64,000 nucleotides of DNA from Pseudomonas sp. DG56-2 (GTDB lineage Bacteria > Pseudomonadota > Gammaproteobacteria > Pseudomonadales > Pseudomonadaceae). The position numbers and the translations under genes were made by a program. The stretch spans positions 5,038,501 to 5,102,500 of the forward strand of contig NZ_CP032311.1 of NCBI RefSeq assembly GCF_004803755.1, in the 5' to 3' direction. Every line of letters begins with the position of its first letter. Within the stretch, counting starts at the first letter, position 1. The notes under the pieces were generated by a model. It was not told the origin of the DNA, did not search any database, and was given only the letters and a program-made list of their open reading frames with translations. Shown here in pieces: positions 12,900 through 22,490 of this stretch.

Positions 12900-14966
12900 T
12901 TACGCATCCGGCAGTGCCTGAAACGGGGACTCTTTGTCAGTCCGTTCTTTCTTGTTCAGGGCGCCAATGCCGACCTTGAGAGCAAAGAACAGAATGCTGA
13001 AGACCACGAACAGGAACAGGCCGGTCAGGGCCGCGTTGGTGTAAGCGTTGAAGATCACGTGTTGCATCTGACCGATGTCCTTGGCCGGTGCCAGTACCTG
13101 ACCTGCATCCAATGCAGTGCTGTACTTGTTGGCCAACGCCAGGAAGCCGACTGCCGGGTTCGGATCGAAGAGCTTGATGAAGCCAGCAGTCGTGGTGCAG
13201 ATCAGCAGCCACACCGCCGGCAGCAAGGTGACCCACATGTAACGCTGGCGCTTCATCTTGATCAGCACCACAGTACCCAGCATCAGCGCAATACCGGCGA
13301 GCATCTGGTTGGAGATGCCGAACAGTGGCCAAAGGGTGTTGATGCCGCCCAATGGATCGATGACCCCCTGGTACAGCAGGTAACCCCAGAGCGCCACACA
13401 GCCTGCGGTGGCGATCAGGTTGGCAGCCCAGGATTCAGTGCGCTTGAGCGCTGGAACGAAGCTGCCCAGCAGGTCCTGGAGCATGAATCGACCCGCTCGG
13501 GTACCGGCATCCACTGCAGTAAGAATAAACAGCGCTTCAAACAGGATCGCGAAGTGGTACCAGAAAGCCATGGTGTTTTCACCCGGCAGCACCTGGTGCA
13601 GGATCTGCGCGATCCCCACCGCCAGCGTCGGCGCACCACCGGCACGCGCCAGAATGGTGTGCTCGCCAATGTCCTTGGCGACCGCTTCCAGTGCATCAGG
13701 TGTGATCGCAAAGCCCCAGCTACTCACCGTCTGGGCCACCGACACCACATCGGAGCCGACGACCGCGGCGGGGCTGTTCATGGCGAAATACACGCCTGGC
13801 TCAATCACCGAAGCGGCAACCATGGCCATGATCGCCACGAACGACTCCATGAGCATGCCGCCGTATCCGATGTAACGGGCGTTGGTTTCGTTGTCCAGCA
13901 ACTTGGGCGTGGTGCCCGACGAGATCAGCGCATGGAAGCCCGACACCGCGCCACAGGCGATGGTGATGAACAGGAATGGGAACAGGGTGCCCTTCCAGAC
14001 AGGGCCAGTGCCGTCGGTGAACTGGGTCAGCGCCGGCATTTTCAGCTCAGGTGCGATGATCAGAATACCGATGGCCAGACCGACGATGGTACCGATCTTG
14101 AGGAACGTCGACAGGTAGTCACGTGGTGCCAGTACCAGCCAGACCGGCAGTACCGCAGCAACGAAGCCGTAGCCAACCAGCATCCAGGTGATCTGTACAC
14201 CGGTGAAGGTGAACGCCGGGCCCCAGACCGGATCCGCGGCAACCTGCCCCCCCAGCCAGATGGACAGCAGCAACAGCACCACGCCCATCAGCGAGATTTC
14301 CCCGATACGACCTGGGCGGATGTAGCGCATGTAGATGCCCATGAACATTGCGATCGGAATGGTCGCCATGACCGTGAACATACCCCAAGGGCTCTCGGCC
14401 AGGGCCTTGACCACGATCAGCGCCAGCACCGCAAGGATGATGATCATGATCAGGAAGCAGCCAAACAGCGCGATGGTCCCGGGAATACGCCCCATTTCTT
14501 CACGGACCATGTCACCCAGCGAGCGGCCGTTGCGACGGGTCGAGAGGAACAGGATCATGAAGTCCTGCACGGCACCGGCCAGCACCACACCGGCAATCAG
14601 CCAGAGCGTACCGGGCAGGTAGCCCATCTGCGCAGCCAGCACCGGGCCGACCAACGGGCCTGCACCAGCGATGGCAGCAAAGTGGTGACCAAACAGGATG
14701 TGCTTGTTGGTCGGCACATAGTCCAGACCATCATTGTTGAGCACCGCGGGGGTAGCCCGACGCGGATCCAGCTGCATCACCTTGGTGGCGATAAACAGAC
14801 TGTAGTAACGGTACGCGACCAGGTAGATAGCCACTGAAGCGACGACAATCCACAAGGCGTTGATGGCTTCGCCACGACGCAGGGCAACCACACCCAGCGC
14901 ACAGGCTCCTATGACTGCCAGCGCCAGCCACGGAATGTGGCGTAGCAGGCTATTATTGTTGTTCAT
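12900..14966 (-). CDS. cstA: CstA/BtsT-family carbon starvation carrier (probable pyruvate/peptide transporter)
   Basis: A 688-residue inner-membrane protein with many hydrophobic helices. The start MNNNNSLLRHIPWLAL is chosen because the first membrane helix follows at once and longer forms add only charged, non-family sequence. Recognisable CstA motifs are PTNKHILFGHHFAAIAGAGP and FLSTRRNGRSLGDM. The E. coli paralogues CstA and BtsT take up pyruvate (and possibly peptides) by proton symport. The operon partners ybdD/yjiX and yjiA lie downstream. It is divergent from mapZ, with about 180 bases between starts. Confidence 0.93.
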   Translation of the reverse strand: MNNNNSLLRHIPWLALAVIGACALGVVALRRGEAINALWIVVASVAIYLVAYRYYSLFIATKVMQLDPRRATPAVLNNDGLDYVPTNKHILFGHHFAAIAGAGPLVGPVLAAQMGYLPGTLWLIAGVVLAGAVQDFMILFLSTRRNGRSLGDMVREEMGRIPGTIALFGCFLIMIIILAVLALIVVKALAESPWGMFTVMATIPIAMFMGIYMRYIRPGRIGEISLMGVVLLLLSIWLGGQVAADPVWGPAFTFTGVQITWMLVGYGFVAAVLPVWLVLAPRDYLSTFLKIGTIVGLAIGILIIAPELKMPALTQFTDGTGPVWKGTLFPFLFITIACGAVSGFHALISSGTTPKLLDNETNARYIGYGGMLMESFVAIMAMVAASVIEPGVYFAMNSPAAVVGSDVVSVAQTVSSWGFAITPDALEAVAKDIGEHTILARAGGAPTLAVGIAQILHQVLPGENTMAFWYHFAILFEALFILTAVDAGTRAGRFMLQDLLGSFVPALKRTESWAANLIATAGCVALWGYLLYQGVIDPLGGINTLWPLFGISNQMLAGIALMLGTVVLIKMKRQRYMWVTLLPAVWLLICTTTAGFIKLFDPNPAVGFLALANKYSTALDAGQVLAPAKDIGQMQHVIFNAYTNAALTGLFLFVVFSILFFALKVGIGALNKKERTDKESPFQALPDA

Positions 14967-15148
14967 GGTTTGCTTCCAGCTAGTGGATAAAAGACTGCCT
15001 TTCGAGTCTAGCGATACTGTCAGGAAAGACCACCCCCCACGTTGGTCTAGAGCCCTCAACGCGGGTTGAACAACGCTCGTTATGCGCCCTTGCGCGGACC
15101 ATGGCAAGTGTTGAGCTATAGTCAGGAAGAACCCCGGAGTGACTGAAC

Positions 15149-15514
15149 ATGAGCGACCACGAAGAACGTCGACGTTTCCAGCGTGTCACCTTCGATGCCC
15201 CAACCCTTCTGCGCCAGGGAGAGCGAAGTTGGGAGGTCGAGTTGCTCGACTTGTCTCTCAAAGGCTTGCTGATCAAGTGTCCAGAGCCCTGGGCTCCCGA
15301 TCTGACCCAGGATTTCGAGGCCATCGTCACGCTCAGCCCGGAGGTGACGTTGCAGATGCAAGTCGAACTGCGCCATGAAGAGGGCCATCAGTTGGGCTTT
15401 ATTTGCCTCTATATCGATGTCGATTCAATGAGTCATTTGCACCGTCTTGTGGAACTCAACCTGGCAGACAGCACAGAAATGATGCGTGAGCTGCGGGAAT
15501 TGATCGAAGTTTAA
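15149..15514 (+). CDS. mapZ: single-domain PilZ c-di-GMP receptor (MapZ-like)
   Basis: A 121-residue protein that is one PilZ domain. The c-di-GMP binding motif RRRFQR is at 7-12 and the second motif DLSLKG follows near 33. The C-terminal helix HLHRLVELNLAD is as in P. aeruginosa MapZ (PA4608), which on binding c-di-GMP blocks the chemotaxis methyltransferase CheR and changes flagellar switching. The gene neighbourhood (cstA before it, radA and mscL after) is also that of PA4608. Together with morA 5 kb upstream and yfiN at 55 kb it makes three c-di-GMP genes in the window. Confidence 0.88.
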   Translation: MSDHEERRRFQRVTFDAPTLLRQGERSWEVELLDLSLKGLLIKCPEPWAPDLTQDFEAIVTLSPEVTLQMQVELRHEEGHQLGFICLYIDVDSMSHLHRLVELNLADSTEMMRELRELIEV

Positions 15515-15592
15515 AATCTTTTAGCCTGCTACCTAGTTTTCCGCTCTTGGCATTTCTGTCCGTTTGGACAGCTTTCCAACCCTTTCCTGTGT

Positions 15593-15624
15593 CCCCACGC
15601 AGCCTTGCGAGGCCTGCGTGCGGG
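15593..15624. repeat. imperfect hairpin after mapZ
   Basis: CCCACGCAGCC...GGCCTGCGTGCGGG can fold into a stem with a short loop. There is no T-run, so it may be an attenuating hairpin or REP remnant rather than a terminator. Confidence 0.4.
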
Positions 15625-15694
15625 TGTTGGAACGATAACTGCATTCACTTACCGAGCCAAATGGCCTGTAAGACTGTTCCTACGCAAATCTAAA

Positions 15695-15708
15695 AATTGT
15701 ATACAATT
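15695..15708. promoter_or_regulatory. perfect palindrome, probable GntR-type operator of the purine permease
   Basis: AATTGTATACAATT is a perfect 14-base palindrome 67 bases before the permease start. TTGTATACAA fits the operator shape of FadR/HutC-type GntR repressors, some of which control purine catabolism in pseudomonads. No GntR gene is in the window. Confidence 0.55.
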
Positions 15709-15774
15709 GTTCTGGCGTTCCCATGCCGGACTTGTCTACAGTAGCGCCACAACAATAAATCAGAGACCCCGTCC

Positions 15775-17295
15775 ATGAATACGTCCTCCCCTAGCACGTC
15801 TTCAGCCCCACGTCCCGAAGACGAGAATCTGGGCCTAGGTGCCAACCTGGCGTACGGCCTGCAACACGTTTTGACGATGTATGGCGGCATTGTCGCGGTA
15901 CCCCTGATCCTTGGTCAGGCCGCGGGCCTGACGCCGGCGGATATCGGCCTGCTGATCGCTGCATCGCTGTTTGCGGGTGGGTTGGCAACGCTGCTGCAAA
16001 CGCTGGGTCTGCCCTGGTTCGGCTGCCAACTGCCATTGGTGCAGGGGGTTTCGTTTGCAGGCGTGGCGACCATGGGTGCGATCCTCAGCAGTGAAGGTGG
16101 CGGCGGCTTGCCTGGCGTCCTTGGCGCTGTCATGGCAGCGTCCTTTATCGGGTTTCTGATCACACCGGTGTTCTCGCGGATCACCAAGTACTTCCCGCCA
16201 CTGGTGACCGGTATCGTCATCACCACCATCGGCCTGACGCTGATGCCAGTTGCAGCACGTTGGGTTATGGGAGGCAACAGCAAAGCCCCCGATTTCGGCA
16301 GCATGTCGAATATCGGCCTGGCAGCACTGACCTTCGCCATCGTCCTGATCCTGAGCAAACTGGGCAGCGCAACAATTTCGCGCCTGTCCATCCTGCTGGC
16401 CATGGTGATCGGCACCCTGATTGCCTGGTCGCTGGGCATGGCCGATTTCAGCAAGGTTCTAGACGGCCCGCTGGTCGCGATGCCTTCGCCCTTCCACTTC
16501 GGCATGCCGACCTTCCACATCGCCGCCATCCTGTCGATGTGCATCGTGATCATGGTTACCTTGGTGGAAACCTCGGCAGACATCCTCGCTGTCGGTGAAA
16601 TCATCGACACCAAGGTCGACTCCAAGCGCCTGGGTAATGGTCTGCGCGCCGACATGGCATCGAGCATCCTGGCGCCGATATTCGGCTCGTTCACCCAAAG
16701 CGCCTTCGCTCAGAACGTCGGGCTGGTGGCGGTCACCGGTGTGAAGAGTCGATATGTGGTGGCAACCGGTGGAGTGATCCTGGTGGTACTGGGCCTGCTG
16801 CCCATCATGGGCCGGGTGATTGCCGCCGTACCGACTTCAGTCCTCGGTGGCGCCGGCATCGTGTTGTTCGGCACCGTAGCAGCCAGCGGTATCCGTACGC
16901 TCTCCAAAGTCAGCTACAAGAACAACGTCAACCTGATCATCGTCGCAGCCTCGCTGGGCTTTGGCATGATCCCGATCGCTGCTCCCAACTTCTACGCACA
17001 ATTCCCTAACTGGTTCGAGACCATCTTCCACTCCGGCATCAGCTCGGCAGCGATCATGGCCATTGTCCTGAACCTGGTGTTCAACCACTTCACCGCAGGC
17101 AACTCCGACCAGCAGTCTGTATTCGCTGCCGCCTATGAACGCACCATCCACTACTCGGATATCTCCGCCCTTCGTGACGGTGACTACTTCGAGGACGGCA
17201 AGCTGTTCAACGCTGATGGGATAGAAGTTCCAGTCAGGGGGGAAGGCGAGCATGGAGAGCCGCCAGCGCGACGAGAGGCCGTGTCGGAGCATTGA
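15775..17295 (+). CDS. NCS2-family nucleobase:cation symporter (xanthine/urate type)
   Basis: A 506-residue inner-membrane carrier. The start MNTSSPSTSS is 7 bases behind AGAGA. It has the family landmarks YGLQHVLTMYGG, the substrate-site VETSADILAVGE and FAQNVGLVAVTGVKSR. The QNVG motif groups it with xanthine/urate carriers rather than with uracil carriers. The C-terminus has an extra acidic tail of about 50 residues. A GntR-type palindrome lies in its promoter, which fits purine-controlled uptake (inferred). Substrate cannot be settled from sequence alone. Confidence 0.88.
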   Translation: MNTSSPSTSSAPRPEDENLGLGANLAYGLQHVLTMYGGIVAVPLILGQAAGLTPADIGLLIAASLFAGGLATLLQTLGLPWFGCQLPLVQGVSFAGVATMGAILSSEGGGGLPGVLGAVMAASFIGFLITPVFSRITKYFPPLVTGIVITTIGLTLMPVAARWVMGGNSKAPDFGSMSNIGLAALTFAIVLILSKLGSATISRLSILLAMVIGTLIAWSLGMADFSKVLDGPLVAMPSPFHFGMPTFHIAAILSMCIVIMVTLVETSADILAVGEIIDTKVDSKRLGNGLRADMASSILAPIFGSFTQSAFAQNVGLVAVTGVKSRYVVATGGVILVVLGLLPIMGRVIAAVPTSVLGGAGIVLFGTVAASGIRTLSKVSYKNNVNLIIVAASLGFGMIPIAAPNFYAQFPNWFETIFHSGISSAAIMAIVLNLVFNHFTAGNSDQQSVFAAAYERTIHYSDISALRDGDYFEDGKLFNADGIEVPVRGEGEHGEPPARREAVSEH

Positions 17296-17315
17296 TCCGA
17301 CAGGCTGAAAAAATA

Positions 17316-17346
17316 AAAGGGCCGGTGCACATGCACCGGCCCTTTG
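17316..17346. terminator. bidirectional terminator between the NCS2 permease and radA
   Basis: AAAGGGCCGGTGC / GCACCGGCCCTTT with a four-base loop; A-rich before and T-rich after, so it can serve both convergent genes. Confidence 0.88.
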
Positions 17347-17366
17347 GTTTTATTGGCACCTGATCG

Positions 17367-18734
17367 TTATTCGAACAGCGCATCCAGCGCCTGTTCCAGC
17401 CGGGTTACCGCAATTACCTGCAACCCTGGTGGTGACTCCTTCGGTGCATTGCCCTTGGGTACGATGGCGCGCTTGAAACCATGCTTGGCCGCTTCCTTCA
17501 GGCGCTCCTGCCCACTGGGCACGGGGCGTACCTCCCCAGACAGCCCCACTTCACCAAAAACCAGCAGGCCGTTGTCCAGCGGACGATTGCGCAAACTGGA
17601 CATGATCGCCGCCATCAGCGCCAGATCGGATGCCGTTTCCAGCACCTTGACCCCACCGACCACGTTGAGAAAGACATCCTGATCATGGGTGGGAATACCA
17701 CCATGCCGGTGCAGGACCGCCAAGAGCATGGCCAGGCGATTCTGGTCCAGACCCAAGGTGACCCGCCGCGGGTTGGACAGGTGGCTGTCGTCAACCAGTG
17801 CCTGGACTTCCACCAGCATTGGCCGAGTGCCCTCCCACGTCGCCATCACGACGCTGCCGGGCACCTCTTCCTGGGCTCGGGTCAGGAAGATCGCCGAAGG
17901 GTTGGAAACCTCCTTCAAACCACGGTCAGTCATACCGAATACACCCAGTTCGTTGACTGCGCCGAAACGGTTTTTCACCGCTCGCAACAATCGCAGGCGT
18001 CCATCGGACTCGCCCTCGAAATACAACACCGTATCGACCATGTGTTCCAGTACGCGCGGCCCAGCCAGTGCACCCTCCTTGGTAACGTGACCCACGAGGA
18101 AGATGGCCGTGCCACTCTGCTTGGCGTAACGCACCAACAAGGCTGCACTCTCGCGCACCTGGGATACACCGCCGGGTGCCGACTGCAACTGTTCGGTAAA
18201 GATGGTCTGGATCGAGTCGATCACCATGACCTTGGGCTTTTCCAATCGGGCAGTGGCGATGATGGTCTCGATGCAGGTCTCGGTCATCACTCGCAACTGA
18301 TCCTGGGGCAAGCCCAGGCGCCGCGCTCGCATCGCGACTTGTTGTTGTGACTCTTCCCCCGTGACGTACAGTGCCGGCATACGGGTAGCGATGGCACACA
18401 GGGTTTGCAGGAGGATAGTGGACTTGCCGATGCCCGGATCACCACCGATCAGCACCACCGAACCGTCGACCAAACCACCGCCTAGCACACGGTCCAGTTC
18501 TGCGCTGGCGGTACTGAACCGTGGAATTTCTTCGATACTGACTTCGGCCAGGGTCTTGATCTGGGCTTGCTGCCCCGCCCAGCCGGTACGTCCACTGGGC
18601 GCTGCGGCGGCGCCGCTCTCCAGTACGGTCTCGACCAGGGTGTTCCAGGCACCGCACTCGCCGCACTGCCCTGCCCATTTAGGAAAGGTCGCGCCGCATT
18701 CGGTGCAGCCATACATGCGCTTGGCCTTGGCCAT
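17367..18734 (-). CDS. radA: DNA repair and recombination protein RadA
   Basis: A 455-residue RecA-like branch-migration helicase. The start MAKAKRMYGCTEC is used, since the zinc finger CTEC...CGEC is always at the N-terminus. The Walker A motif GGDPGIGKST and the RadA-specific KNRFG motif (KNRFGAVNELG) are intact, and a Lon-protease-like C-terminal domain follows. It is convergent with the permease and divergent from mscL, the usual order in the genus. Confidence 0.96.
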   Translation of the reverse strand: MAKAKRMYGCTECGATFPKWAGQCGECGAWNTLVETVLESGAAAAPSGRTGWAGQQAQIKTLAEVSIEEIPRFSTASAELDRVLGGGLVDGSVVLIGGDPGIGKSTILLQTLCAIATRMPALYVTGEESQQQVAMRARRLGLPQDQLRVMTETCIETIIATARLEKPKVMVIDSIQTIFTEQLQSAPGGVSQVRESAALLVRYAKQSGTAIFLVGHVTKEGALAGPRVLEHMVDTVLYFEGESDGRLRLLRAVKNRFGAVNELGVFGMTDRGLKEVSNPSAIFLTRAQEEVPGSVVMATWEGTRPMLVEVQALVDDSHLSNPRRVTLGLDQNRLAMLLAVLHRHGGIPTHDQDVFLNVVGGVKVLETASDLALMAAIMSSLRNRPLDNGLLVFGEVGLSGEVRPVPSGQERLKEAAKHGFKRAIVPKGNAPKESPPGLQVIAVTRLEQALDALFE

Positions 18735-18909
18735 GGGGGACAGTCCTCGGAAAAAGGGACCATGATAGCCGACCTGAGTGACCTGGACCGCTTCAGAAAC
18801 CGACAAAACTATTCGATATAACTGCAGTCTGTTGCAGCAGCGCGGCGCATGAAGCGGATAGCTGATTTACACTGCGTTTACCAACCTCATCTGTTACAAG
18901 GAATAAACC

Positions 18910-19323
18910 ATGGGCGTGCTCAGTGAATTCAAGGCCTTCGCGGTCAAAGGGAATGTGGTCGACATGGCCGTCGGTATCATCATCGGCGCAGCCTTCGGCA
19001 AAATCGTTTCCTCCTTTGTAGGCGATGTGGTCATGCCACCCATTGGTCTGCTGATCGGTGGAGTGGATTTCAGTGACCTGGCCATCACCCTAAAAGCTGC
19101 TGAGGGTGACATACCCGCAGTGGTGCTGGCTTATGGCAAGTTCATTCAGACCGTCCTTGATTTCGTCATCGTCGCGTTTGCGATTTTCATGGGCGTAAAG
19201 GCCATCAACCGCCTCAAGCGCGAAGAAGCTGCGGCGCCAACACTGCCTCCAGTACCGACCAAGGAAGAAGAGCTGCTGGCCGAGATCCGCGACCTGCTCA
19301 AGACCCAGAATCGCCAACCCTGA
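18910..19323 (+). CDS. mscL: large-conductance mechanosensitive channel
   Basis: A 137-residue protein of standard MscL length. The N-terminal amphipathic helix [16 protein letters not shown] is followed by pore helix TM1 ([18 protein letters not shown]) and by TM2 ([18 protein letters not shown]). The C-terminal bundle [13 protein letters not shown] is present. Homopentamers release solutes on hypo-osmotic shock. AAGGAATAAACC precedes the ATG. Confidence 0.97.
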   Translation: MGVLSEFKAFAVKGNVVDMAVGIIIGAAFGKIVSSFVGDVVMPPIGLLIGGVDFSDLAITLKAAEGDIPAVVLAYGKFIQTVLDFVIVAFAIFMGVKAINRLKREEAAAPTLPPVPTKEEELLAEIRDLLKTQNRQP

Positions 19324-19325
19324 CA

Positions 19326-19363
19326 CAACAAAAAACGGCGCCCCCAGGCGCCGTTTTTTGTTG
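19326..19363. terminator. bidirectional terminator between mscL and fpr
   Basis: CAACAAAAAACGGCGCC / GGCGCCGTTTTTTGTTG, perfect 17-base stem with a CCCA loop, three bases past the mscL stop. A- and T-runs lie within the arms and suit both directions. Confidence 0.92.
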
Positions 19364-19372
19364 GTGGTCGAT

Positions 19373-20149
19373 TTACCAATAGTTCTCCACCGCCACTTGG
19401 CCGGGGCGGCGACTCAAACTCAGTTGCAGGCCCCGCTGCTTGAGTGCCTGGCGAGTGTCATCGATCATCTGCGGATTACCGCAGAGCATGACCCGCGAAT
19501 GCTCCGGCGTAAGTGCCAATCCTGCCGCACGCTCAAGCTCGCCATTCTCGATCAGGGTAGTAATACGATCGTTCAACGCACCTGGATGCTGCTCTCGGGT
19601 AACCACCGGAATGAATTGCAGTTTACCGGCGTATTCGGCCAGGTAATCGCGTTGCTCAAGGCCGGCGATCAAATCCTGATAGGCCAGCTCCTTCGCCTCC
19701 CGCACCGAATACACCAGCTTGATCGAGTCGAAACGCTCCCAGGCTTCGAAGTCCTGAAGAATCGACACGAACGGCGCGATGCCGGTTCCCGTAGCCAGCA
19801 ACCAAAGGTCACGACCATCGACGAAACGATCCAGGGTGAGAAAACCGAAGGCCTGGCGATCGATGAGCAAACTGTCACCTTCCTTCAGGCGACTCAGTTC
19901 GCTGGTGAATTCACCACCCGGAACGACAATAGAGAAGAAATCCAGATGCTCGTCATGCGGCGCCGAAACCATTGAATAGGCACGCCAGACCACACTGCCG
20001 TCCGCCTTGGTGACACCCAGCCGGGCAAACTGGCCGGAACGAAAGCGAAAGCCCGGATCGCGACTGGTCCGCAAGCTGAACAGGCTGGGGGTCAGCGGCT
20101 GGACGTCGAGCAACGTCTGTCGGGTGAACTTTTCAGCGCTGGCAGTCAT
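19373..20149 (-). CDS. fpr: ferredoxin/flavodoxin-NADP(+) reductase
   Basis: A 258-residue flavoprotein. The FAD motif is RAYSMVSAP, the NADP pyrophosphate-binding motif is GTGIAPFVS and the C-terminus VENYW is that of the bacterial subclass I enzymes. It passes electrons between NADPH and ferredoxin or flavodoxin, for Fe-S repair and oxidative stress defence. It faces the LuxR solo gene across about 240 bases. No adjacent finR regulator gene is present. Confidence 0.93.
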   Translation of the reverse strand: MTASAEKFTRQTLLDVQPLTPSLFSLRTSRDPGFRFRSGQFARLGVTKADGSVVWRAYSMVSAPHDEHLDFFSIVVPGGEFTSELSRLKEGDSLLIDRQAFGFLTLDRFVDGRDLWLLATGTGIAPFVSILQDFEAWERFDSIKLVYSVREAKELAYQDLIAGLEQRDYLAEYAGKLQFIPVVTREQHPGALNDRITTLIENGELERAAGLALTPEHSRVMLCGNPQMIDDTRQALKQRGLQLSLSRRPGQVAVENYW

Positions 20150-20388
20150 GGCTTACTCCAAAAAACAGATGCGCCCAGTGTCGCGCAAACCTAGCAGGAT
20201 AAACACCGTCGGATTGTAATGACATCGTTGCAAAAATCCTTTGAACCCCTGTAGACCCCCAGGGTCCGAAATTTACCTCACCCGCAATTTTCAGCGGTAG
20301 AGGTCGAAACCGCAGCATGCAAGTCAGACATTTCCTACACTCCTTCCAGATAACGGAATCAAGTTCTAAAATTAGGGAGATTATCGCC

Positions 20389-21096
20389 ATGAACCAGTGG
20401 AGGGAGCGGCAGCTAGAGATTCTGCTGAACGAAACAGATGAAATAAAAAGGTTCGAACTCGCTTCAGCCTTGGCGAAATCACTGAATATGGAATATTTTT
20501 CATTTACCGCATGCCTACATTCCCAAGCCCTGCACCCGCCCGTCGAGACCTTCAACAACTACCCCAAAGCCTGGAATGATCGGTACTGGCAGTGCGCCTA
20601 TGCTGACATCGATCCGGTTTTCGCCCATTGCCAAGCATCCGCGCTGCCCATTCTGTGGCACGAAGAGGTTTTTCAGTCGACCCCTGAATTCCGCGACGCC
20701 TGCTGCTGTCACGGTTTACGCTTCGGTTGGAGTCAATCCCACCACGACGTGCACAAAAACCACAGCATTCTGAGCGTAGCCCGCAGCCATACGCCGGTGA
20801 GCATGGAAGAGTTCCACAACAACGCCGGACATACCCTCTGGATGTGTAACTTGATGCACGAGCTGATGCTGGCTCGACAGCTGAAAATGAATCCGCCAGC
20901 CTACCAGCTCTCACACCGCGAACTGGAAGTGCTGAAATGGTCAGCTGCCGGCAAGACGGCGGGAGACATCGCCTGCATCCTGACCCTTTCCCAGAGCACC
21001 GTACATTTCCATATCCGCAACTTTATCACCAAGATGGACTGCACCAACAAAGCGGGCGCGATTGGGAAGGCTGGCGTGGACGGTCTACTGGACTGA
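20389..21096 (+). CDS. ppoR: LuxR-family solo regulator with autoinducer-binding domain (PpoR-like)
   Basis: A 235-residue protein from ATG 20389, behind AGGGAGA; an upstream in-frame start would add 24 residues without a ribosome site. The N-terminal domain keeps all six residues that line acyl-homoserine-lactone pockets: Trp and Tyr in WNDRY, Asp-Pro in ADIDPV, Trp in ILWHEE and Gly in HGLRFG. The C-terminal GerE helix-turn-helix runs from SHRELEVLKWSAAGKT to the end. No luxI synthase is in the window, so it is a solo that could sense foreign or self signals. Position and length match PpoR of P. putida as I remember it. Confidence 0.85.
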   Translation: MNQWRERQLEILLNETDEIKRFELASALAKSLNMEYFSFTACLHSQALHPPVETFNNYPKAWNDRYWQCAYADIDPVFAHCQASALPILWHEEVFQSTPEFRDACCCHGLRFGWSQSHHDVHKNHSILSVARSHTPVSMEEFHNNAGHTLWMCNLMHELMLARQLKMNPPAYQLSHRELEVLKWSAAGKTAGDIACILTLSQSTVHFHIRNFITKMDCTNKAGAIGKAGVDGLLD

Positions 21097-21183
21097 CCCC
21101 TTGCGCGGCAAAGCGCTGTAGAATCACGGCCCTGTAACGCTCCGCCGAACTGGCGGTGTGATCTTGCCTCAGAGCCTTACGCC

Positions 21184-22308
21184 ATGCCCTTGTTGACCAG
21201 CCCTTTCGCCGAACTCGACCTGCTTCGTCAGCCCGAGCAAGCCAATGACCCTTTGCAAGCCTTCGATGCTGCCGATGAGTACCTTTTGGAACATCTCGCC
21301 GAACAGCCACCCGCTGCAAATGCGCGAGTATTGGTGCTCAACGACAGCTTTGGTGCCTTGGCCATCAGCCTGTGCCGCCATGCGCAGGTGACCAGCAGTG
21401 GTGACTCGTACCTGGCCAGACTGGCGCTGGAGAAAAACCTGGTGCGCAACGGCCAGCCATTCGACGCAGTGCCGTTCACGCCCGCCAGTACCCACTGGCA
21501 AGGTCCGTTCGAGCGAGTGCTGGTGCGCGTCCCCAAGACCCTGGCATTGCTCGAAGAGCAGCTGATTCGCCTGCAGGCGCAACTGGCGCCGGGAGCGCAG
21601 GTGATTGCCGGGGCAATGATCAAGCACCTGCCTCGCGCTGCCGGTGACCTACTGGAAAAGTACATCGGTCCGGTACAGGCTTCGCTGGCACGCAAAAAAG
21701 CCCGCCTGTTGATCGCTACCGCTCAGACGAAGGGCCCTTTTACCTCTCCCTACCCATCGAGCTATCAACTCGATACACCACGCCTGCACCTGCTCAACCA
21801 TGCCAATGTGTTCTGCCGCGAAGGCCTGGACATCGGTACCCGGGCGTTTCTGCCCCACCTGCCCAATGATCTTGGCTCTGCCCGGGTCGCCGACCTTGGA
21901 TGCGGCAATGGTGTGTTAGCCATCGCCAGTGCGCTGAACAATCCGCAGGCACATTACACCTTGGTCGATGAGTCCTACATGGCCACTCAATCAGCATTGG
22001 AAAACTGGCAAGCGGCCCTGGGCAAGCGTGAGGTCGTGATACGCGCCGATGATGGCCTGGCCAGTCAGCCAGCCCAGTCATTGGACGTCGTACTGTGCAA
22101 CCCGCCTTTCCACCAACAACAGATAGTCGGCGACTTCCTCGCCTGGCGCATGTTTCAGCAAGCGCGCGAAGCATTGGTGGTCGGGGGGGCGCTGTACATT
22201 GTCGGCAACCGCCACCTGGGCTATCACAGCAAACTGGCGCGCTTGTTCCGTGGCGTCGAACAGGTGGCAGCGACCCCCAAGTTCGTGGTGCTTAAAGCGC
22301 GCAAGTAA
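21184..22308 (+). CDS. rlmG: 23S rRNA (guanine-N2)-methyltransferase RlmG
   Basis: A 374-residue two-domain SAM methyltransferase. The C-terminal catalytic domain has the SAM motif VADLGCGNGVLAIA and the N2-guanine signature NPPFHQQ. The N-terminal domain is a degenerate copy of the same fold, as in RlmG/RsmC, and serves substrate binding. It methylates G1835 (E. coli numbering) of 23S rRNA. It follows the LuxR gene by 87 bases on the same strand. Confidence 0.93.
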   Translation: MPLLTSPFAELDLLRQPEQANDPLQAFDAADEYLLEHLAEQPPAANARVLVLNDSFGALAISLCRHAQVTSSGDSYLARLALEKNLVRNGQPFDAVPFTPASTHWQGPFERVLVRVPKTLALLEEQLIRLQAQLAPGAQVIAGAMIKHLPRAAGDLLEKYIGPVQASLARKKARLLIATAQTKGPFTSPYPSSYQLDTPRLHLLNHANVFCREGLDIGTRAFLPHLPNDLGSARVADLGCGNGVLAIASALNNPQAHYTLVDESYMATQSALENWQAALGKREVVIRADDGLASQPAQSLDVVLCNPPFHQQQIVGDFLAWRMFQQAREALVVGGALYIVGNRHLGYHSKLARLFRGVEQVAATPKFVVLKARK

Positions 22309-22393
22309 GTCAGTGCAGACAATTTCACCCGGACAAAAAAAGGTTGTTCACGGAATTCCGGGAACTACGCACCGGGGCCTGCTAGCGAGTGAG

Positions 22394-22490
22394 CACCGGA
22401 ATGTGGCTCGAATGGCGATGAACATATCCGTTTGTTGGGGTGGCACTACTGGCCGGCTTCGCTTTTACGGCGACCCACTTTCGTCGGGGT
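22394..22490 (+). repeat. direct repeat, copy 1
   Basis: GCACCGGAATGTGGCTC... to TCGGGGT; about 80% identical to the copy at 22700-22797. It ends where a sequence (TGGTGGACACGTGTACGG) not found in copy 2 begins. Confidence 0.7.

Noticed and set aside
12726..14837. A 703-codon plus-strand frame across cstA
   Set aside because: Antisense shadow of cstA; composition is rich in His, Gln and Arg with no fold, whereas cstA is conserved.
14967..15148. Search for a sigma-54 promoter between cstA and mapZ
   Set aside because: No TGGCAC-N5-TTGC match was found on either strand by eye.
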